From an uncultured Collinsella sp. (lineage in GTDB: Bacteria; Actinomycetota; Coriobacteriia; Coriobacteriales; Coriobacteriaceae): a stretch of DNA of 64,000 nucleotides. Of the stretch, positions 8,682-16,635 are shown piece after piece. A program made the translations under genes and the position numbers. The notes below the pieces were generated by a model. It saw nothing but the letters and a program-made list of their open reading frames with translations. It was not told the origin of the DNA and ran no database searches. Positions within the stretch are counted from its first letter, which is position 1, and the number at the start of each line of letters is the position of its first letter. The DNA lies in assembly GCA_902491395.1 (NCBI GenBank), contig CABUHO010000001.1, positions 1 through 64,000 of the forward strand. Reading direction: 5' to 3'.

Positions 8682-10598
8682 ATGGTCGCATTCGATCGCA
8701 ATCCGCAAGACTTCAAGTATCTGCGCCTGCTGTCGAGACAGTTTCCCACCGAGCAATCCGCGTTTACCGAGATCATCAACCTCTCGGCCATCCTCAACCT
8801 GCCCAAAGGCACTGAGCATTTTATGAGCGACGTGCATGGCGAGTACGAAGCCTTTATGCACATCCTCAACAACTGCTCGGGCGTCGTGCGCGAGCATGTC
8901 GACGAGATTTTTGGCGACACGCTCTCCTTTGACGAGAAGGGCGAGCTGTGCACGCTCATCTACTACCCGCGCGAGAAGATCGAGCTGGTCCGCAGCCGGC
9001 GCGAGGACTCGCCCACCTGGTACAAGACGATGCTTGACCAGCTCATCATGGTCGCCCGGTCGCTTTCAAGCCGCTACACGCGCTCCAAGGTGCGTAAGGC
9101 TATCCCGCGCGATTACGCCTATATCATCGACGAGTTGCTGCACACGCATCCGGACGAGAACAACTATCGCGTGCGCTATCACGAGCGCATCGTGGAGTCC
9201 ATTCTGGAGACCGCCAGCGCCGACGACTTTATCGAGTCGCTTGCCTCGCTCATCAAGCGCCTGGCCGTCGACCACCTGCACCTGGTGGGCGACATCTTCG
9301 ACCGCGGCGGCGGCGCGGCCAAGATTATGGACCGCCTGCTCACCTACCATTCGCTCGACATCCAGTGGGGCAACCACGACCTGCTGTGGATGGGCGCTGC
9401 GGCCGGTGAGCCTGCCTGCATCGCCACGGTGCTGCGCAACAACCTACGCTACGACAATTACGAGATCCTGGAGAACGACTACGGCATCTCGCTGCGTGAG
9501 CTTGTCGCCTTTGCCGATGCCACCTACACCGCCGGTGAGTCCATCACCCCGCTGATCAAGGCCATCAACGTGCTGCTCTTTAAGCTCGAGGGCCAGATTA
9601 TCCAGCGCCACCCCGAGTTCGATATGACCGACCGCCTGCTACTCGACAAGATCGACCACGACACCGGCACGGTCACGCTCGCCGACGGCAGCGTGTGGCC
9701 GCTCACGACCAACGACTTCCCCACCGTCGACCCGACGGACCCCTATACGCTCACGTCTCAGGAGCAGCACATCATCGACAAGCTCGTGTCCGAGTTTGTC
9801 ACCGCCGATCACCTGCATCGCCATATCGATTTCCTCTATTCCCACGGCTCGATGTACAAGGTCGCCAACGGCAACCTGCTGTTCCATGGCTGCGTGCCAC
9901 TCAACGAAGACGGCACCTTTAGCAGCATGAACTGCCTGGGCACCTGGCACACTGGCCGCGATTATCTCGATTTTTGCGACCACATCGCCCGCCGCGCCTG
10001 GCGCGTGGGCGACCGCGACGCTCTCGACTGGATGTGGTACCTGTGGATCGGCTTTAACTCGCCCGCCAGCGGACGCCTGGTGCGTACCTTTGAGCGCGCC
10101 TATATCGCCGATAAGAGCACCTGGGTCGAGCCGATGGACCCGTACTTTACGCTTACCAAGTCGCCCTCGGTCTGCGACGACATCATGCGCGAGTTTGGCG
10201 TCGCGCCCATGGCATGCTCACCGACCGGTCACATCATCAACGGCCACACGCCCGTTAAAACCACCAAGGGCGAGCAGCCCATCCGCGCCGAGGGCAAGCT
10301 GCTGGTCATCGATGGCGGCTTCTGCCGCGCTTACCATCCCAAGACGGGTATCGCCGGCTATACGCTCATCTCGAGCTCGCGCGGCTGCCGCCTCAAGTCG
10401 CACCGGGCCTTTACGACGGTTGCCGAGGCACTCACGCGCAACGTGGACATCGAAAGCGAGACCAACCGTTTTGACCAAGCAGACCGTCGCCGCATGGTGA
10501 GCGACACCGATACTGGCGCCAAGATTCGCAGCCAGATCCAGGATCTGCGCCAGCTGCTCGATGCATATAGAAACGGTGCTATCGAGGAGCGCGTCTAG
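8682..10598 (+). CDS. fbp: Class III fructose-1,6-bisphosphatase
   Basis: Hydrolyses fructose-1,6-bisphosphate to fructose-6-phosphate in gluconeogenesis. It belongs to the Mn-dependent class III, a calcineurin-type metallophosphatase typical of Firmicutes and some Actinobacteria. The 638-aa length fits. Metal-site motifs are present in order: SDVHGEYEAF near residue 46, GDIFDRGG, GNHDLLWMG and, late, INGHTPVK. The start is the ATG at 8682 with GGAAGGTG upstream; the frame opens 15 codons earlier but without a site. A nested hairpin follows at 10605-10647. Confidence 0.93.
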   Translation: MVAFDRNPQDFKYLRLLSRQFPTEQSAFTEIINLSAILNLPKGTEHFMSDVHGEYEAFMHILNNCSGVVREHVDEIFGDTLSFDEKGELCTLIYYPREKIELVRSRREDSPTWYKTMLDQLIMVARSLSSRYTRSKVRKAIPRDYAYIIDELLHTHPDENNYRVRYHERIVESILETASADDFIESLASLIKRLAVDHLHLVGDIFDRGGGAAKIMDRLLTYHSLDIQWGNHDLLWMGAAAGEPACIATVLRNNLRYDNYEILENDYGISLRELVAFADATYTAGESITPLIKAINVLLFKLEGQIIQRHPEFDMTDRLLLDKIDHDTGTVTLADGSVWPLTTNDFPTVDPTDPYTLTSQEQHIIDKLVSEFVTADHLHRHIDFLYSHGSMYKVANGNLLFHGCVPLNEDGTFSSMNCLGTWHTGRDYLDFCDHIARRAWRVGDRDALDWMWYLWIGFNSPASGRLVRTFERAYIADKSTWVEPMDPYFTLTKSPSVCDDIMREFGVAPMACSPTGHIINGHTPVKTTKGEQPIRAEGKLLVIDGGFCRAYHPKTGIAGYTLISSSRGCRLKSHRAFTTVAEALTRNVDIESETNRFDQADRRRMVSDTDTGAKIRSQIQDLRQLLDAYRNGAIEERV

Positions 10599-10604
10599 CC
10601 CCAC

Positions 10605-10647
10605 CCGCGGGGATTGGCTAAACTTGCTGAGTTTGTCATCCCCGCGG
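10605..10647. other. Nested inverted repeat between fbp and gtrA-1
   Basis: Outer arms CCGCGGGGAT (10605-10614) and ATCCCCGCGG (10638-10647) pair perfectly. The loop holds a second small stem AAACT/AGTTT. There is no U-tract. It could be an mRNA stabiliser or processing site at the fbp 3' end, or a leader structure of the next gene. Confidence 0.5.
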
Positions 10648-10676
10648 CGTCCCCGCGCCACCCTAAGGCAGGTACC

Positions 10677-11072
10677 ATGCAAAAGCTCCTTGCGCAGATC
10701 ATGAAATTTGGCGTCGTCGGTGTCATTGCCACGGTTATCGACTTTGGCATTATGAATCTGCTCCATTACGGTCTGGGCCTCAACATCCTGATTGCCAACA
10801 CCAGCGGCTTTATCGTCTCGCTCATCTTTAACTACGTCGCGAGCATGAAGTACGTGTTCGCGCACAAGGAGGGCATGAGCCGCCGCCGCGAGTTCATTAT
10901 CTTTGTCGTGCTGTCCGTTATCGGGCTGGTGCTCAACGATGGCATCGTTCTGACGCTCAACGCCGGGCTTGGGCTCGAGGCCAATATCGCCAAGATTTGC
11001 GCCACCGCACTGGTGATGGTCTACAACTTTGTGACCCGCAAGATCTTCCTAGAGGGCGACGAGACCAAGTAG
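10677..11072 (+). CDS. GtrA family membrane protein (copy 1)
   Basis: 131-aa polytopic protein with four predicted helices, matching the GtrA/DPMS1 family of small flippase-like proteins that help move polyprenyl-linked sugars across the membrane. Family signatures: IMKFGVVGVIATVIDFGIMNLL at the start, FIVSLIFNYVASMKYVF in the middle, and the terminal NFVTRKIFLEG. The start at 10677 is supported by AAGGCAGG just upstream. A close paralogue lies ~220 bases downstream. No glycosyltransferase partner is in the neighbourhood, so the substrate is unknown. Confidence 0.85.
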   Translation: MQKLLAQIMKFGVVGVIATVIDFGIMNLLHYGLGLNILIANTSGFIVSLIFNYVASMKYVFAHKEGMSRRREFIIFVVLSVIGLVLNDGIVLTLNAGLGLEANIAKICATALVMVYNFVTRKIFLEGDETK

Positions 11073-11094
11073 CTCGGCTTTCTCACGACATTAC

Positions 11095-11142
11095 GGGGCC
11101 CACGAACGGCATGCGCTTAGCGCAGCATCGTTCGTGGGCCCC
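11095..11142. other. 48-base nested palindrome between the two gtrA genes
   Basis: Perfect 14-bp outer arms (GGGGCCCACGAACG at 11095-11108, its complement at 11129-11142) enclose an inner TGCGC-TTA-GCGCA stem. It probably forms a very stable RNA hairpin. The downstream T content is weak, so its role as a terminator is uncertain. Confidence 0.6.
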
Positions 11143-11291
11143 ACTCGTTTACGGGCAAATTTTCAACGTTTGCGGATTAGGTCTTGCATATTTGGCGAGT
11201 TCGTATAGTTCTTGGCAAAGACCTTACGTTTCCCTTGCAAAAGCTCTAAAGTATCCTCTGCTCGATTCATCAACGCATTGGATGTGATTAC

Positions 11292-11699
11292 GTGCGCAAG
11301 GCGCTGGCACAACCTCATACCAAGCAGTTCCTCAAGTTCGCTGTCGTGGGACTTATCTCCTTTGGCATCGACTGGGGTATGCTCATTGCGCTTGTCGAGC
11401 TGTTCCACCTCGACTTTTTGATGAGCACCACGATCTCGTTCATCACGTCCGTCGTGGTGAACTACTGGCTCAGCATGAAGTACGTGTTCGACCACCGCGA
11501 GGGCATGAGCCGCAAGCGCGAGTTCACGATCTTCACCATCCTGTCGGTGATTGGCCTGGGTCTCAACGACCTGTACATGTTTGTGGGCGTCACGTTTTTG
11601 AGCATCGGCTACCAAGCCATGAAGGCAATCGCCACATTCTTGGTCACCTGGTACAACTACTTTAGCCGCCGCTTCTTCCTCGAGGGCGCACGCTCGTAG
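11292..11699 (+). CDS. GtrA family membrane protein (copy 2)
   Basis: 135-aa, four-helix GtrA-family protein. It is closely similar to copy 1 in organisation: FLKFAVVGLISFGIDWG, VVVNYWLSMKYVFDHREGMSRKREF, and the C-terminal NYFSRRFFLEG. Both copies share the SMKYVF, EGMSR(R/K)REF and FLEG blocks, so the pair arose by tandem duplication. The start is a GTG (11292) without a clear ribosome site, but there is no upstream alternative in frame. The gene ends at a strong terminator at 11726. Confidence 0.82.
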   Translation: MRKALAQPHTKQFLKFAVVGLISFGIDWGMLIALVELFHLDFLMSTTISFITSVVVNYWLSMKYVFDHREGMSRKREFTIFTILSVIGLGLNDLYMFVGVTFLSIGYQAMKAIATFLVTWYNYFSRRFFLEGARS

Positions 11700-11725
11700 T
11701 CGATTCACTATTTGCTTGAATGTAT

Positions 11726-11759
11726 AACCGGTTGGAATTCCCGTTCCAACCGGTTTTTT
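11726..11759 (+). terminator. Rho-independent terminator of gtrA copy 2
   Basis: Perfect 12-bp stem AACCGGTTGGAA/TTCCAACCGGTT with a 6-base loop, running directly into TTTT. Confidence 0.9.
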
Positions 11760-11833
11760 GTTTGCCGAGCATGATTGCCGGGCTTTCTAAGCATGCCGAT
11801 GAGAGCACATGAAACGGGCCACCCTGCCGAAAT

Positions 11834-12125
11834 GGGATGCCGTTTCCCAATAGGCCTCCTCGGGGAAACGGCATCCCAGTTTGGGGCCTCAGAATGGGAC
11901 ACAGTTTCCCCAATGGGCTCGTCTGGGAAAGCGTGTCCCGGAATTTAGCTCTGAAATGGGACCCGGTTTCCCAATGATCACTGAAGCGGAAAATACATCC
12001 CGGAATGACGCACCGAAACGGGATGCAGCTTCCCAATGGCCATGCAACCGGAAAGCTCATCCCGAAATCAGCCTCCAGAGTGGGACGCGCTTTCCGGATG
12101 AGCCTCGACTGGGAAACTCCGTTCC
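11834..12125. repeat. Array of five 62-bp units, each with two inverted GGGA...TTTCCC arms
   Basis: Forward arms begin at 11834, 11896, 11958, 12020 and 12082; reverse arms at 11863, 11925, 11987, 12049 and 12111. Both series keep an exact 62-base period. Each arm is about 15 bases of the form GGGAY-N5-TTTCCC, or its complement GGGAAA-N5-TCCC. Unit 1 pairs perfectly over 15 bp (GGGATGCCGTTTCCC). Unit 2 changes both arms in a largely compensating way (GACAC/GTGTC). Units 3-5 keep the outer bases but lose inner pairing. Each arm is also a small palindrome, TGGGA-N7-TCCCA. 62 is not a multiple of three, so the array is not coding. It lies between two converging terminators. Confidence 0.8.
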
Positions 12126-12133
12126 GTTCGCAT

Positions 12134-12172
12134 CAAAAAAACGGACGGCCCGAATACTGTCCGAGCCGCCCG
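12134..12172 (-). terminator. Rho-independent terminator of the DUF4430 genes
   Basis: On the minus strand a 12-bp stem (ACGGGCGGCTCG with its partner, all pairs allowed with two G-U) runs into a run of seven T, 26 bases after the stop codon at 12198. Confidence 0.85.
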
Positions 12173-12197
12173 TTCCGTGCGTTATGTTGAAAGACTC

Positions 12198-13100
12198 CTA
12201 GCCCGTTACGTAATACCAGACCACGTTGTCGCCATTGGAGAGAACGTAGTTGCTGCAGGCCGTCATGGGCGTCGAGCCGTTGACAGAGTACATCCAACCG
12301 CTCGTGCCGCCATACTGCTTCTCGGCCAAACCGCCGATCGCGGCGACATACGTGCCGTACGATGAGCCGTGTGCGTTGACGGAAAGCCCGAGCGCGCATA
12401 GGGCGTCGTAGACGGTGGCACCTTCGTTAAAGGTATAGGTGCCGCCGGCGGACACAGGATTGCCCACGGCGCTCGATGTGACCGAGACCGTCACGGTAAC
12501 GTATCCAGACTCCTGCGAGCCACCCTGGCCGCCCGTGGAAGCGCCTCCGCCGTTAGAGGCCGTGGCTCCGCCAGACGACTGGCCACCGCCCGAAGAGGCA
12601 CCGCCAGACGTGTTGGACGTATCGGCAGCTCCGGTATTCTGAGAAACCGATGCTTCGCCAGACTTCTTGCCATCCTGCTCTTCGGACTTTTTGCCTTCCG
12701 AGTTTTTATCCGAGCTCTTGTTCGAAGACTCGGAATCGCCCTTGGCGTCACCCGAGTCCTTGGACTTATCTTTCGCATCGCCCGAAACCTTGGAATTCTT
12801 GGAGTCGGCCTCGCTAGAAGCAGCAGCCGAACCAGGCACCTTGGCATCATTGGCGACGACGCTCTCCCCCGTCACGGTCTGGACGATCCAATCAATGGAC
12901 CAGGCGCCGCTCTCGGAGGGGTGGACAAAGCCCAGCGATACGACGATCAACGCGATACAAACCGCGGTCAGAGCGCCAAGCATCGCCTTGCGACGAGGGA
13001 CGGACGCCGCCGAAGCGGCGCCCTTTTGCTTTACATCGTCGAGCTGGATAAACGAGGAGTCGGGCTGCTGCCCGTTGGTCTCCTTGGGCTTATCGGGCAT
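12198..13100 (-). CDS. Membrane-anchored DUF4430 (transcobalamin-like) protein
   Basis: 300 aa. Residues 1-35 are cytoplasmic. One membrane helix (about 36-60, AMLGALTAVCIALIVVSL) follows, then a long Ser/Lys/Asp/Glu- and Gly-rich linker. The C-terminal ~95 residues are a DUF4430 domain: VTVTVSVTSS, GATVYDALCALG, YVAAIGGLAEKQYGGTSGWMYSVNG and DNVVWYYV. DUF4430 resembles the C-terminal domain of transcobalamin/intrinsic factor. The start at 13100 has AAGGGTGA 5 bases upstream and lies inside the last codons of the larger DUF4430 gene, so the two are translationally coupled. A surface corrinoid or ligand-binding role is inferred from the domain and the riboswitch upstream. Confidence 0.8.
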   Translation of the reverse strand: MPDKPKETNGQQPDSSFIQLDDVKQKGAASAASVPRRKAMLGALTAVCIALIVVSLGFVHPSESGAWSIDWIVQTVTGESVVANDAKVPGSAAASSEADSKNSKVSGDAKDKSKDSGDAKGDSESSNKSSDKNSEGKKSEEQDGKKSGEASVSQNTGAADTSNTSGGASSGGGQSSGGATASNGGGASTGGQGGSQESGYVTVTVSVTSSAVGNPVSAGGTYTFNEGATVYDALCALGLSVNAHGSSYGTYVAAIGGLAEKQYGGTSGWMYSVNGSTPMTACSNYVLSNGDNVVWYYVTG

Positions 13101-16100
13101 TACCGTCACCCTTGCCGCGCTTGGTCAGCACGAAGACGGCGATGAGCGCCAGGCCGATCACGCCGGCCGCGATGCCGACAATAGCGAGCGGGTTGAGACC
13201 AGACTCCTGCGCAGAAGCCTCGGCGGGCTTCTTGGCAGTGGCCGTGGAGGCAGAGCCCGTATCGGACTTGGAATCGGACTTCTTGTCGGACTTGCTGTCC
13301 TTCTTATCCGACTTCTTCTCGTCCTTCTTGTCGGACTTGTCGGAGTCCTTCTTGTCGGACTTGTTGTCCTTGGTCTCGGTCTTGGTCGACACGGTCGTCT
13401 TGGTCACCGGCTTCTGACCCGGAGCGACAGCGCCGCCCTTCGAGCCGAAGCCAGTGCCCGTGCCGGCGCCCGTGCCGGTACCAGCACCAGTGCCGGAGCC
13501 GCTGCCACCGTTAGACCCAGAACCGCCATTGCCGCCAGGGTTGACGGCATTCTTGGTCCACTTGGCATACAGCGTCATATCAGCCGTCACCGGCGTACTG
13601 AAGTCATACGCCTGCGTGCAAGCCTCGTCGGTATACCAACCGCCGAAGGTATAGCCCTTGAGCTGGGGCTTATCCGCAGGCTCGGTAGCCGTCTTGCCCT
13701 CTTTCACACGCTGAGAATCGGGCATGGCTGCATCTTTGCCGTTGGCATTAAATGAAACGGTATAGCGATTGACCCTCTGACCATTGCCCTTGACGGCAAA
13801 CAGTTTGCCTGAATCGTTAACGTAGTACAGCGAGCCGTCCGACCCCACAGAAATCGAAGTCATGCAATACTGCTGATCCTCCGCAGCCGGCGTATAGAGC
13901 AGCTCTGCTTCGGCATCGCCGATGCGATAACGATAGATGCCACCAGGGTTGTTGTTAGACGTAAAGTACACGTACGTCTCACCGTTTTGAACCGAAACAA
14001 CCGGCTGTGACTTAACGTCGCCACCGCCCGAAGTACCCTGGCGAATATAGTTCCCATCCGCCTTGCAGATGGAATAGTCTACCGCGAGCGTCTCGGCATC
14101 TATGGTTGCTAGCAGGCCGTAATGATACGTGTACTTATTCTGATAGCCGCCCTTAAAGGAATCAATCGACGTACCACCAACAATGATCTTGCCGTTGACC
14201 AGCACCGGTGTCGAGGTCGAGCTGCCACCAAACGTTACCTTGCCAAGCTCGGAAAGCCTTCCGTTATTGGCAATCGAGAGCTTATGCAAAACGCCATCGG
14301 CACTCACGACATAAGCGATCGATCCATCAACCAGCACCGTCGTGCGCACGCGATCGGCAACCTTAAGGTTCGCAACAGTCTTTCCAGTCGAGGGATCGAT
14401 CGTGCTCACCGTGCCGGAATCGTCCGCAATAACACCGTAGTTGCCCGAGAACGCCATACCAGCCCAGTAATAGCCCTTGCTGTTCTCGTTCTCGTGCTGC
14501 CACATGACCTTGCCGTCAGTGATACGCACGCAAAGCAGGTAGCCGCCACTCGAATCAGTCCAGCTGGCCGAAGCGGTGCCAAAGTAGGCATAGCCATCAC
14601 GAACCGTAACGGAAGCAAGCGACTGCTGGGCGCCGTCCGGACCGGCAGGCAGCTCATCGGTAACCCAAACCGTCGCCAGCGCATCAACCGTTAGCGCCTG
14701 CAGACGACCACTAGAGAGCGGAACAAGCACAACGCCGTCGGTGTACACCATGCGCGAAGTCGAATCAATCTTTGCTGCCAAGGGCGATTCCGCAAGGGTT
14801 TCACCCGTGTCGACATTCTTCTTAAGCAGCTTGGAACCGACGGCAACGTAGAGATAGTCACCCACTAGCAACGGATCAGAGATTCCCTTATTCCATTCGC
14901 TCGAAGACTTGAGCTCGCTTACCCATTTTGCCTCAGCGTCTTTGGTGGGTACAGGCGCATCGGTTACCTTGTCGGCGCTCGTAAAGCCCGACCAGTCGCT
15001 ATCCCAGTTGGGACGCGCGGCGCTCGGGTCAACAACAACGCTGTCGATACCGGGCACGGTATCGCCGGCAGCATAGGCCCAAACGATCTTATCACCCGAC
15101 TTGAGCACATAGTCGCTATCGATCTGGCTTGCGGGAACTCCGTTGACAAAGAACGACCAAGCGCCGGACAGCTCGACACCATCAAGCGGGGAAACAAGGC
15201 TATGGACACCCCAATAGCCGAATTGGTCGTACATCTTGGATTCGATGCCAAGAGCATCGAAGTAGGCGGCAGAGGCATCCTTGATTGTCGTGCCCTTAGC
15301 GAACATCTGAGTCGAGGGGCTCGTCCAGCGCTGCGCTATCTCATTCTTCTTGCCGATGATCTCCATCGTGACGGAGACCTGATCGACGGGCGCGGGGTCG
15401 CCGTACTTCGAGAAGCACCAGACGACGGAGTCGCCGTCCTTGAGCGTGTAGCCGCCGGCGCCGAGCTCGGAGGCGCTGCCGTTGACGAACAGCTGCCAGT
15501 ATGCGCGGGTCACCGGGTCGTAGGCGAGCGTGCGGCCGGAGTCGAAGGGCGACGTGATCGAGTTGAGCGCCCAGCCCCAGCTGCCGCTGGGGTCGTAGTC
15601 GGCCTTGAGGCCGGCCTGCTTGAAGAGCTGCTCGGAGAGGTCGGCCGCGGTCGAGCCCTCCTTCAGCGTGATGCTCCGGGCGGCGGCCCAGGTCTGCTGG
15701 GCGCCCTCGGCGTCGGTGCCGACGACGGAGCATGTCGCGGAGACCTCTTGGTTTGCGGTCTCGGAAGTCTGAGACTTAGCATCGTCAGAAGTGGCGGCAG
15801 CGGTTTTGTCGCCCTGTTCGGAAGTCTCGGATGAAGAGGCAGGAGCCTCGGCCGCGGCAGAATTTTCCGTCGCACTGTTGCCATCCGCGTTATTTGCTAC
15901 GGCGCTATCGGCTGCCGCGCCATCGTTAGCCGTGGCGCTGCCCTGCTCGACAGCACCCTGATCGGCAGCGCTCTCAGAGCCGCCCTCGCCCGTCGTCGCA
16001 GCCTGAGCCACGGCTTCGGCAATGCCCTCGGCACCCTCCGCCCACAGCTGGGCCGGCGTGGTGCTGAATGCCATCGCGAAGGCCAGGAATGCCACCAGGC

Positions 16101-16176
16101 CGCGCTTGGCTACGCCGCGTGCAATTGCGCCACGGCGATGCGAGGCGCGCTGGCGCTCGTCCTCGAACATATCCAT
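13090..16176 (-). CDS. Large surface protein: two DUF4430 domains, PQQ-like beta-propeller, InlB-type repeat
   Basis: About 1028 aa. A secretion signal (RGLVAFLAFAMAFSTTPAQLWA) comes first, then an Ala/Ser/Glu-rich linker. Two DUF4430 domains follow at about 145-260 and 264-372. A pyrrolo-quinoline-quinone-like beta-propeller (about 395-795) is next. Then comes a Listeria-Bacteroides repeat (about 802-874, with KGYTFGGWYTDEACTQAYDF), a Gly/Thr then Lys/Asp/Ser-rich wall-spanning stretch and a C-terminal helix with a basic tail (KRGKGDGNAR). The start at 16176 is chosen for AGGAG 5 bases upstream; an ATG at 16257 closer to the riboswitch is an alternative. The 15.35-15.74 kb part, encoding the first DUF4430 domain, is visibly more GC-rich at third positions than the rest. 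The gene lies under a cobalamin-type riboswitch. Confidence 0.82.
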   Translation of the reverse strand: MDMFEDERQRASHRRGAIARGVAKRGLVAFLAFAMAFSTTPAQLWAEGAEGIAEAVAQAATTGEGGSESAADQGAVEQGSATANDGAAADSAVANNADGNSATENSAAAEAPASSSETSEQGDKTAAATSDDAKSQTSETANQEVSATCSVVGTDAEGAQQTWAAARSITLKEGSTAADLSEQLFKQAGLKADYDPSGSWGWALNSITSPFDSGRTLAYDPVTRAYWQLFVNGSASELGAGGYTLKDGDSVVWCFSKYGDPAPVDQVSVTMEIIGKKNEIAQRWTSPSTQMFAKGTTIKDASAAYFDALGIESKMYDQFGYWGVHSLVSPLDGVELSGAWSFFVNGVPASQIDSDYVLKSGDKIVWAYAAGDTVPGIDSVVVDPSAARPNWDSDWSGFTSADKVTDAPVPTKDAEAKWVSELKSSSEWNKGISDPLLVGDYLYVAVGSKLLKKNVDTGETLAESPLAAKIDSTSRMVYTDGVVLVPLSSGRLQALTVDALATVWVTDELPAGPDGAQQSLASVTVRDGYAYFGTASASWTDSSGGYLLCVRITDGKVMWQHENENSKGYYWAGMAFSGNYGVIADDSGTVSTIDPSTGKTVANLKVADRVRTTVLVDGSIAYVVSADGVLHKLSIANNGRLSELGKVTFGGSSTSTPVLVNGKIIVGGTSIDSFKGGYQNKYTYHYGLLATIDAETLAVDYSICKADGNYIRQGTSGGGDVKSQPVVSVQNGETYVYFTSNNNPGGIYRYRIGDAEAELLYTPAAEDQQYCMTSISVGSDGSLYYVNDSGKLFAVKGNGQRVNRYTVSFNANGKDAAMPDSQRVKEGKTATEPADKPQLKGYTFGGWYTDEACTQAYDFSTPVTADMTLYAKWTKNAVNPGGNGGSGSNGGSGSGTGAGTGTGAGTGTGFGSKGGAVAPGQKPVTKTTVSTKTETKDNKSDKKDSDKSDKKDEKKSDKKDSKSDKKSDSKSDTGSASTATAKKPAEASAQESGLNPLAIVGIAAGVIGLALIAVFVLTKRGKGDGNAR

Positions 16177-16320
16177 TTGTCTCCTACTGTCTGTACTTGG
16201 AGTGTTGCCCTGAGGCTGCCCCACGTCATCGCGCATGCTGCGCTCGAGTTCCCCCATCGGGGTCCCCCTTCCCTCCAGAGCCCTATGCACACCGACGGCA
16301 AAAGCCGCGGCGGTGTGCAA

Positions 16321-16500
16321 GATGGGAGGCGATCCGACTTAACCTTACCAGCCCGGGCGCGTCGTCCGATCTGCGACGCGAGCATCCCGAGCCAAGAGGA
16401 ATTACGGTTACTGGTACAGCCGGGGACTCGCACCCCGATTCTCCCAAACGCGCAGGAAAACCGCGCATTCGTGCGTCTCCGCACCACCATCTAGGCCATT
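16321..16500 (-). ncRNA. Cobalamin riboswitch upstream of the DUF4430 genes
   Basis: Read on the minus strand, the segment 16445-16411 holds the B12-box core: GGGAGAATC, then GGGGTGCGAGTCCCC, then GGCTGTACCAG, which follows the family pattern GGGAA..GGTGCGAATCC..GCTG. The 3' part, at 16344-16321, contains AAGTCGGATCGCC, matching the closing GTC-GGA-GCC element. A further stem at 16286-16319 (GCACACCG with its complement) may be the expression platform. The core first looks like a tRNA T-arm, but no acceptor or anticodon stem can be drawn. A candidate promoter lies directly upstream. Expected effect: corrinoid binding lowers expression of the two surface proteins. Confidence 0.78.
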
Positions 16501-16502
16501 GA

Positions 16503-16530
16503 TTATTACCGTCAGTATGGTATCACGCAA
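16503..16530 (-). promoter_or_regulatory. Candidate promoter of the riboswitch transcript
   Basis: On the minus strand, TTGCGT (16530-16525) and TAATAA (16508-16503) are separated by 16 bases, placing the start of transcription just before the aptamer. Confidence 0.5.
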
Positions 16531-16635
16531 AAGGGCCCCGCACGCAGGCGAAGCCCAAGGTAAAAGCTATTGTTTGCGATAGGAAAGAGTTGGGCATGGA
16601 AGGGGTGCCGTGGGACAAGACACCGTGCAGCTACG

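Noticed and set aside
11834..12125. Integron attC-like or CRISPR-like array
   Set aside because: No GTTRRRY/RYYYAAC boxes, no integrase or cas genes nearby. Inverted arms and a 62-base tandem period with diverged units do not fit CRISPR.
11662..12201. Open frames on both strands across the 62-bp array
   Set aside because: They follow only from repeats with a period that is not a multiple of three. Products are low-complexity, without ribosome sites or family features.
16405..16500. Possible tRNA gene on the minus strand (GGGGTGCGAGTCCCC looks like a T-arm)
   Set aside because: No acceptor, D or anticodon stem can be drawn around it. The wider sequence follows the cobalamin riboswitch core and closing element.
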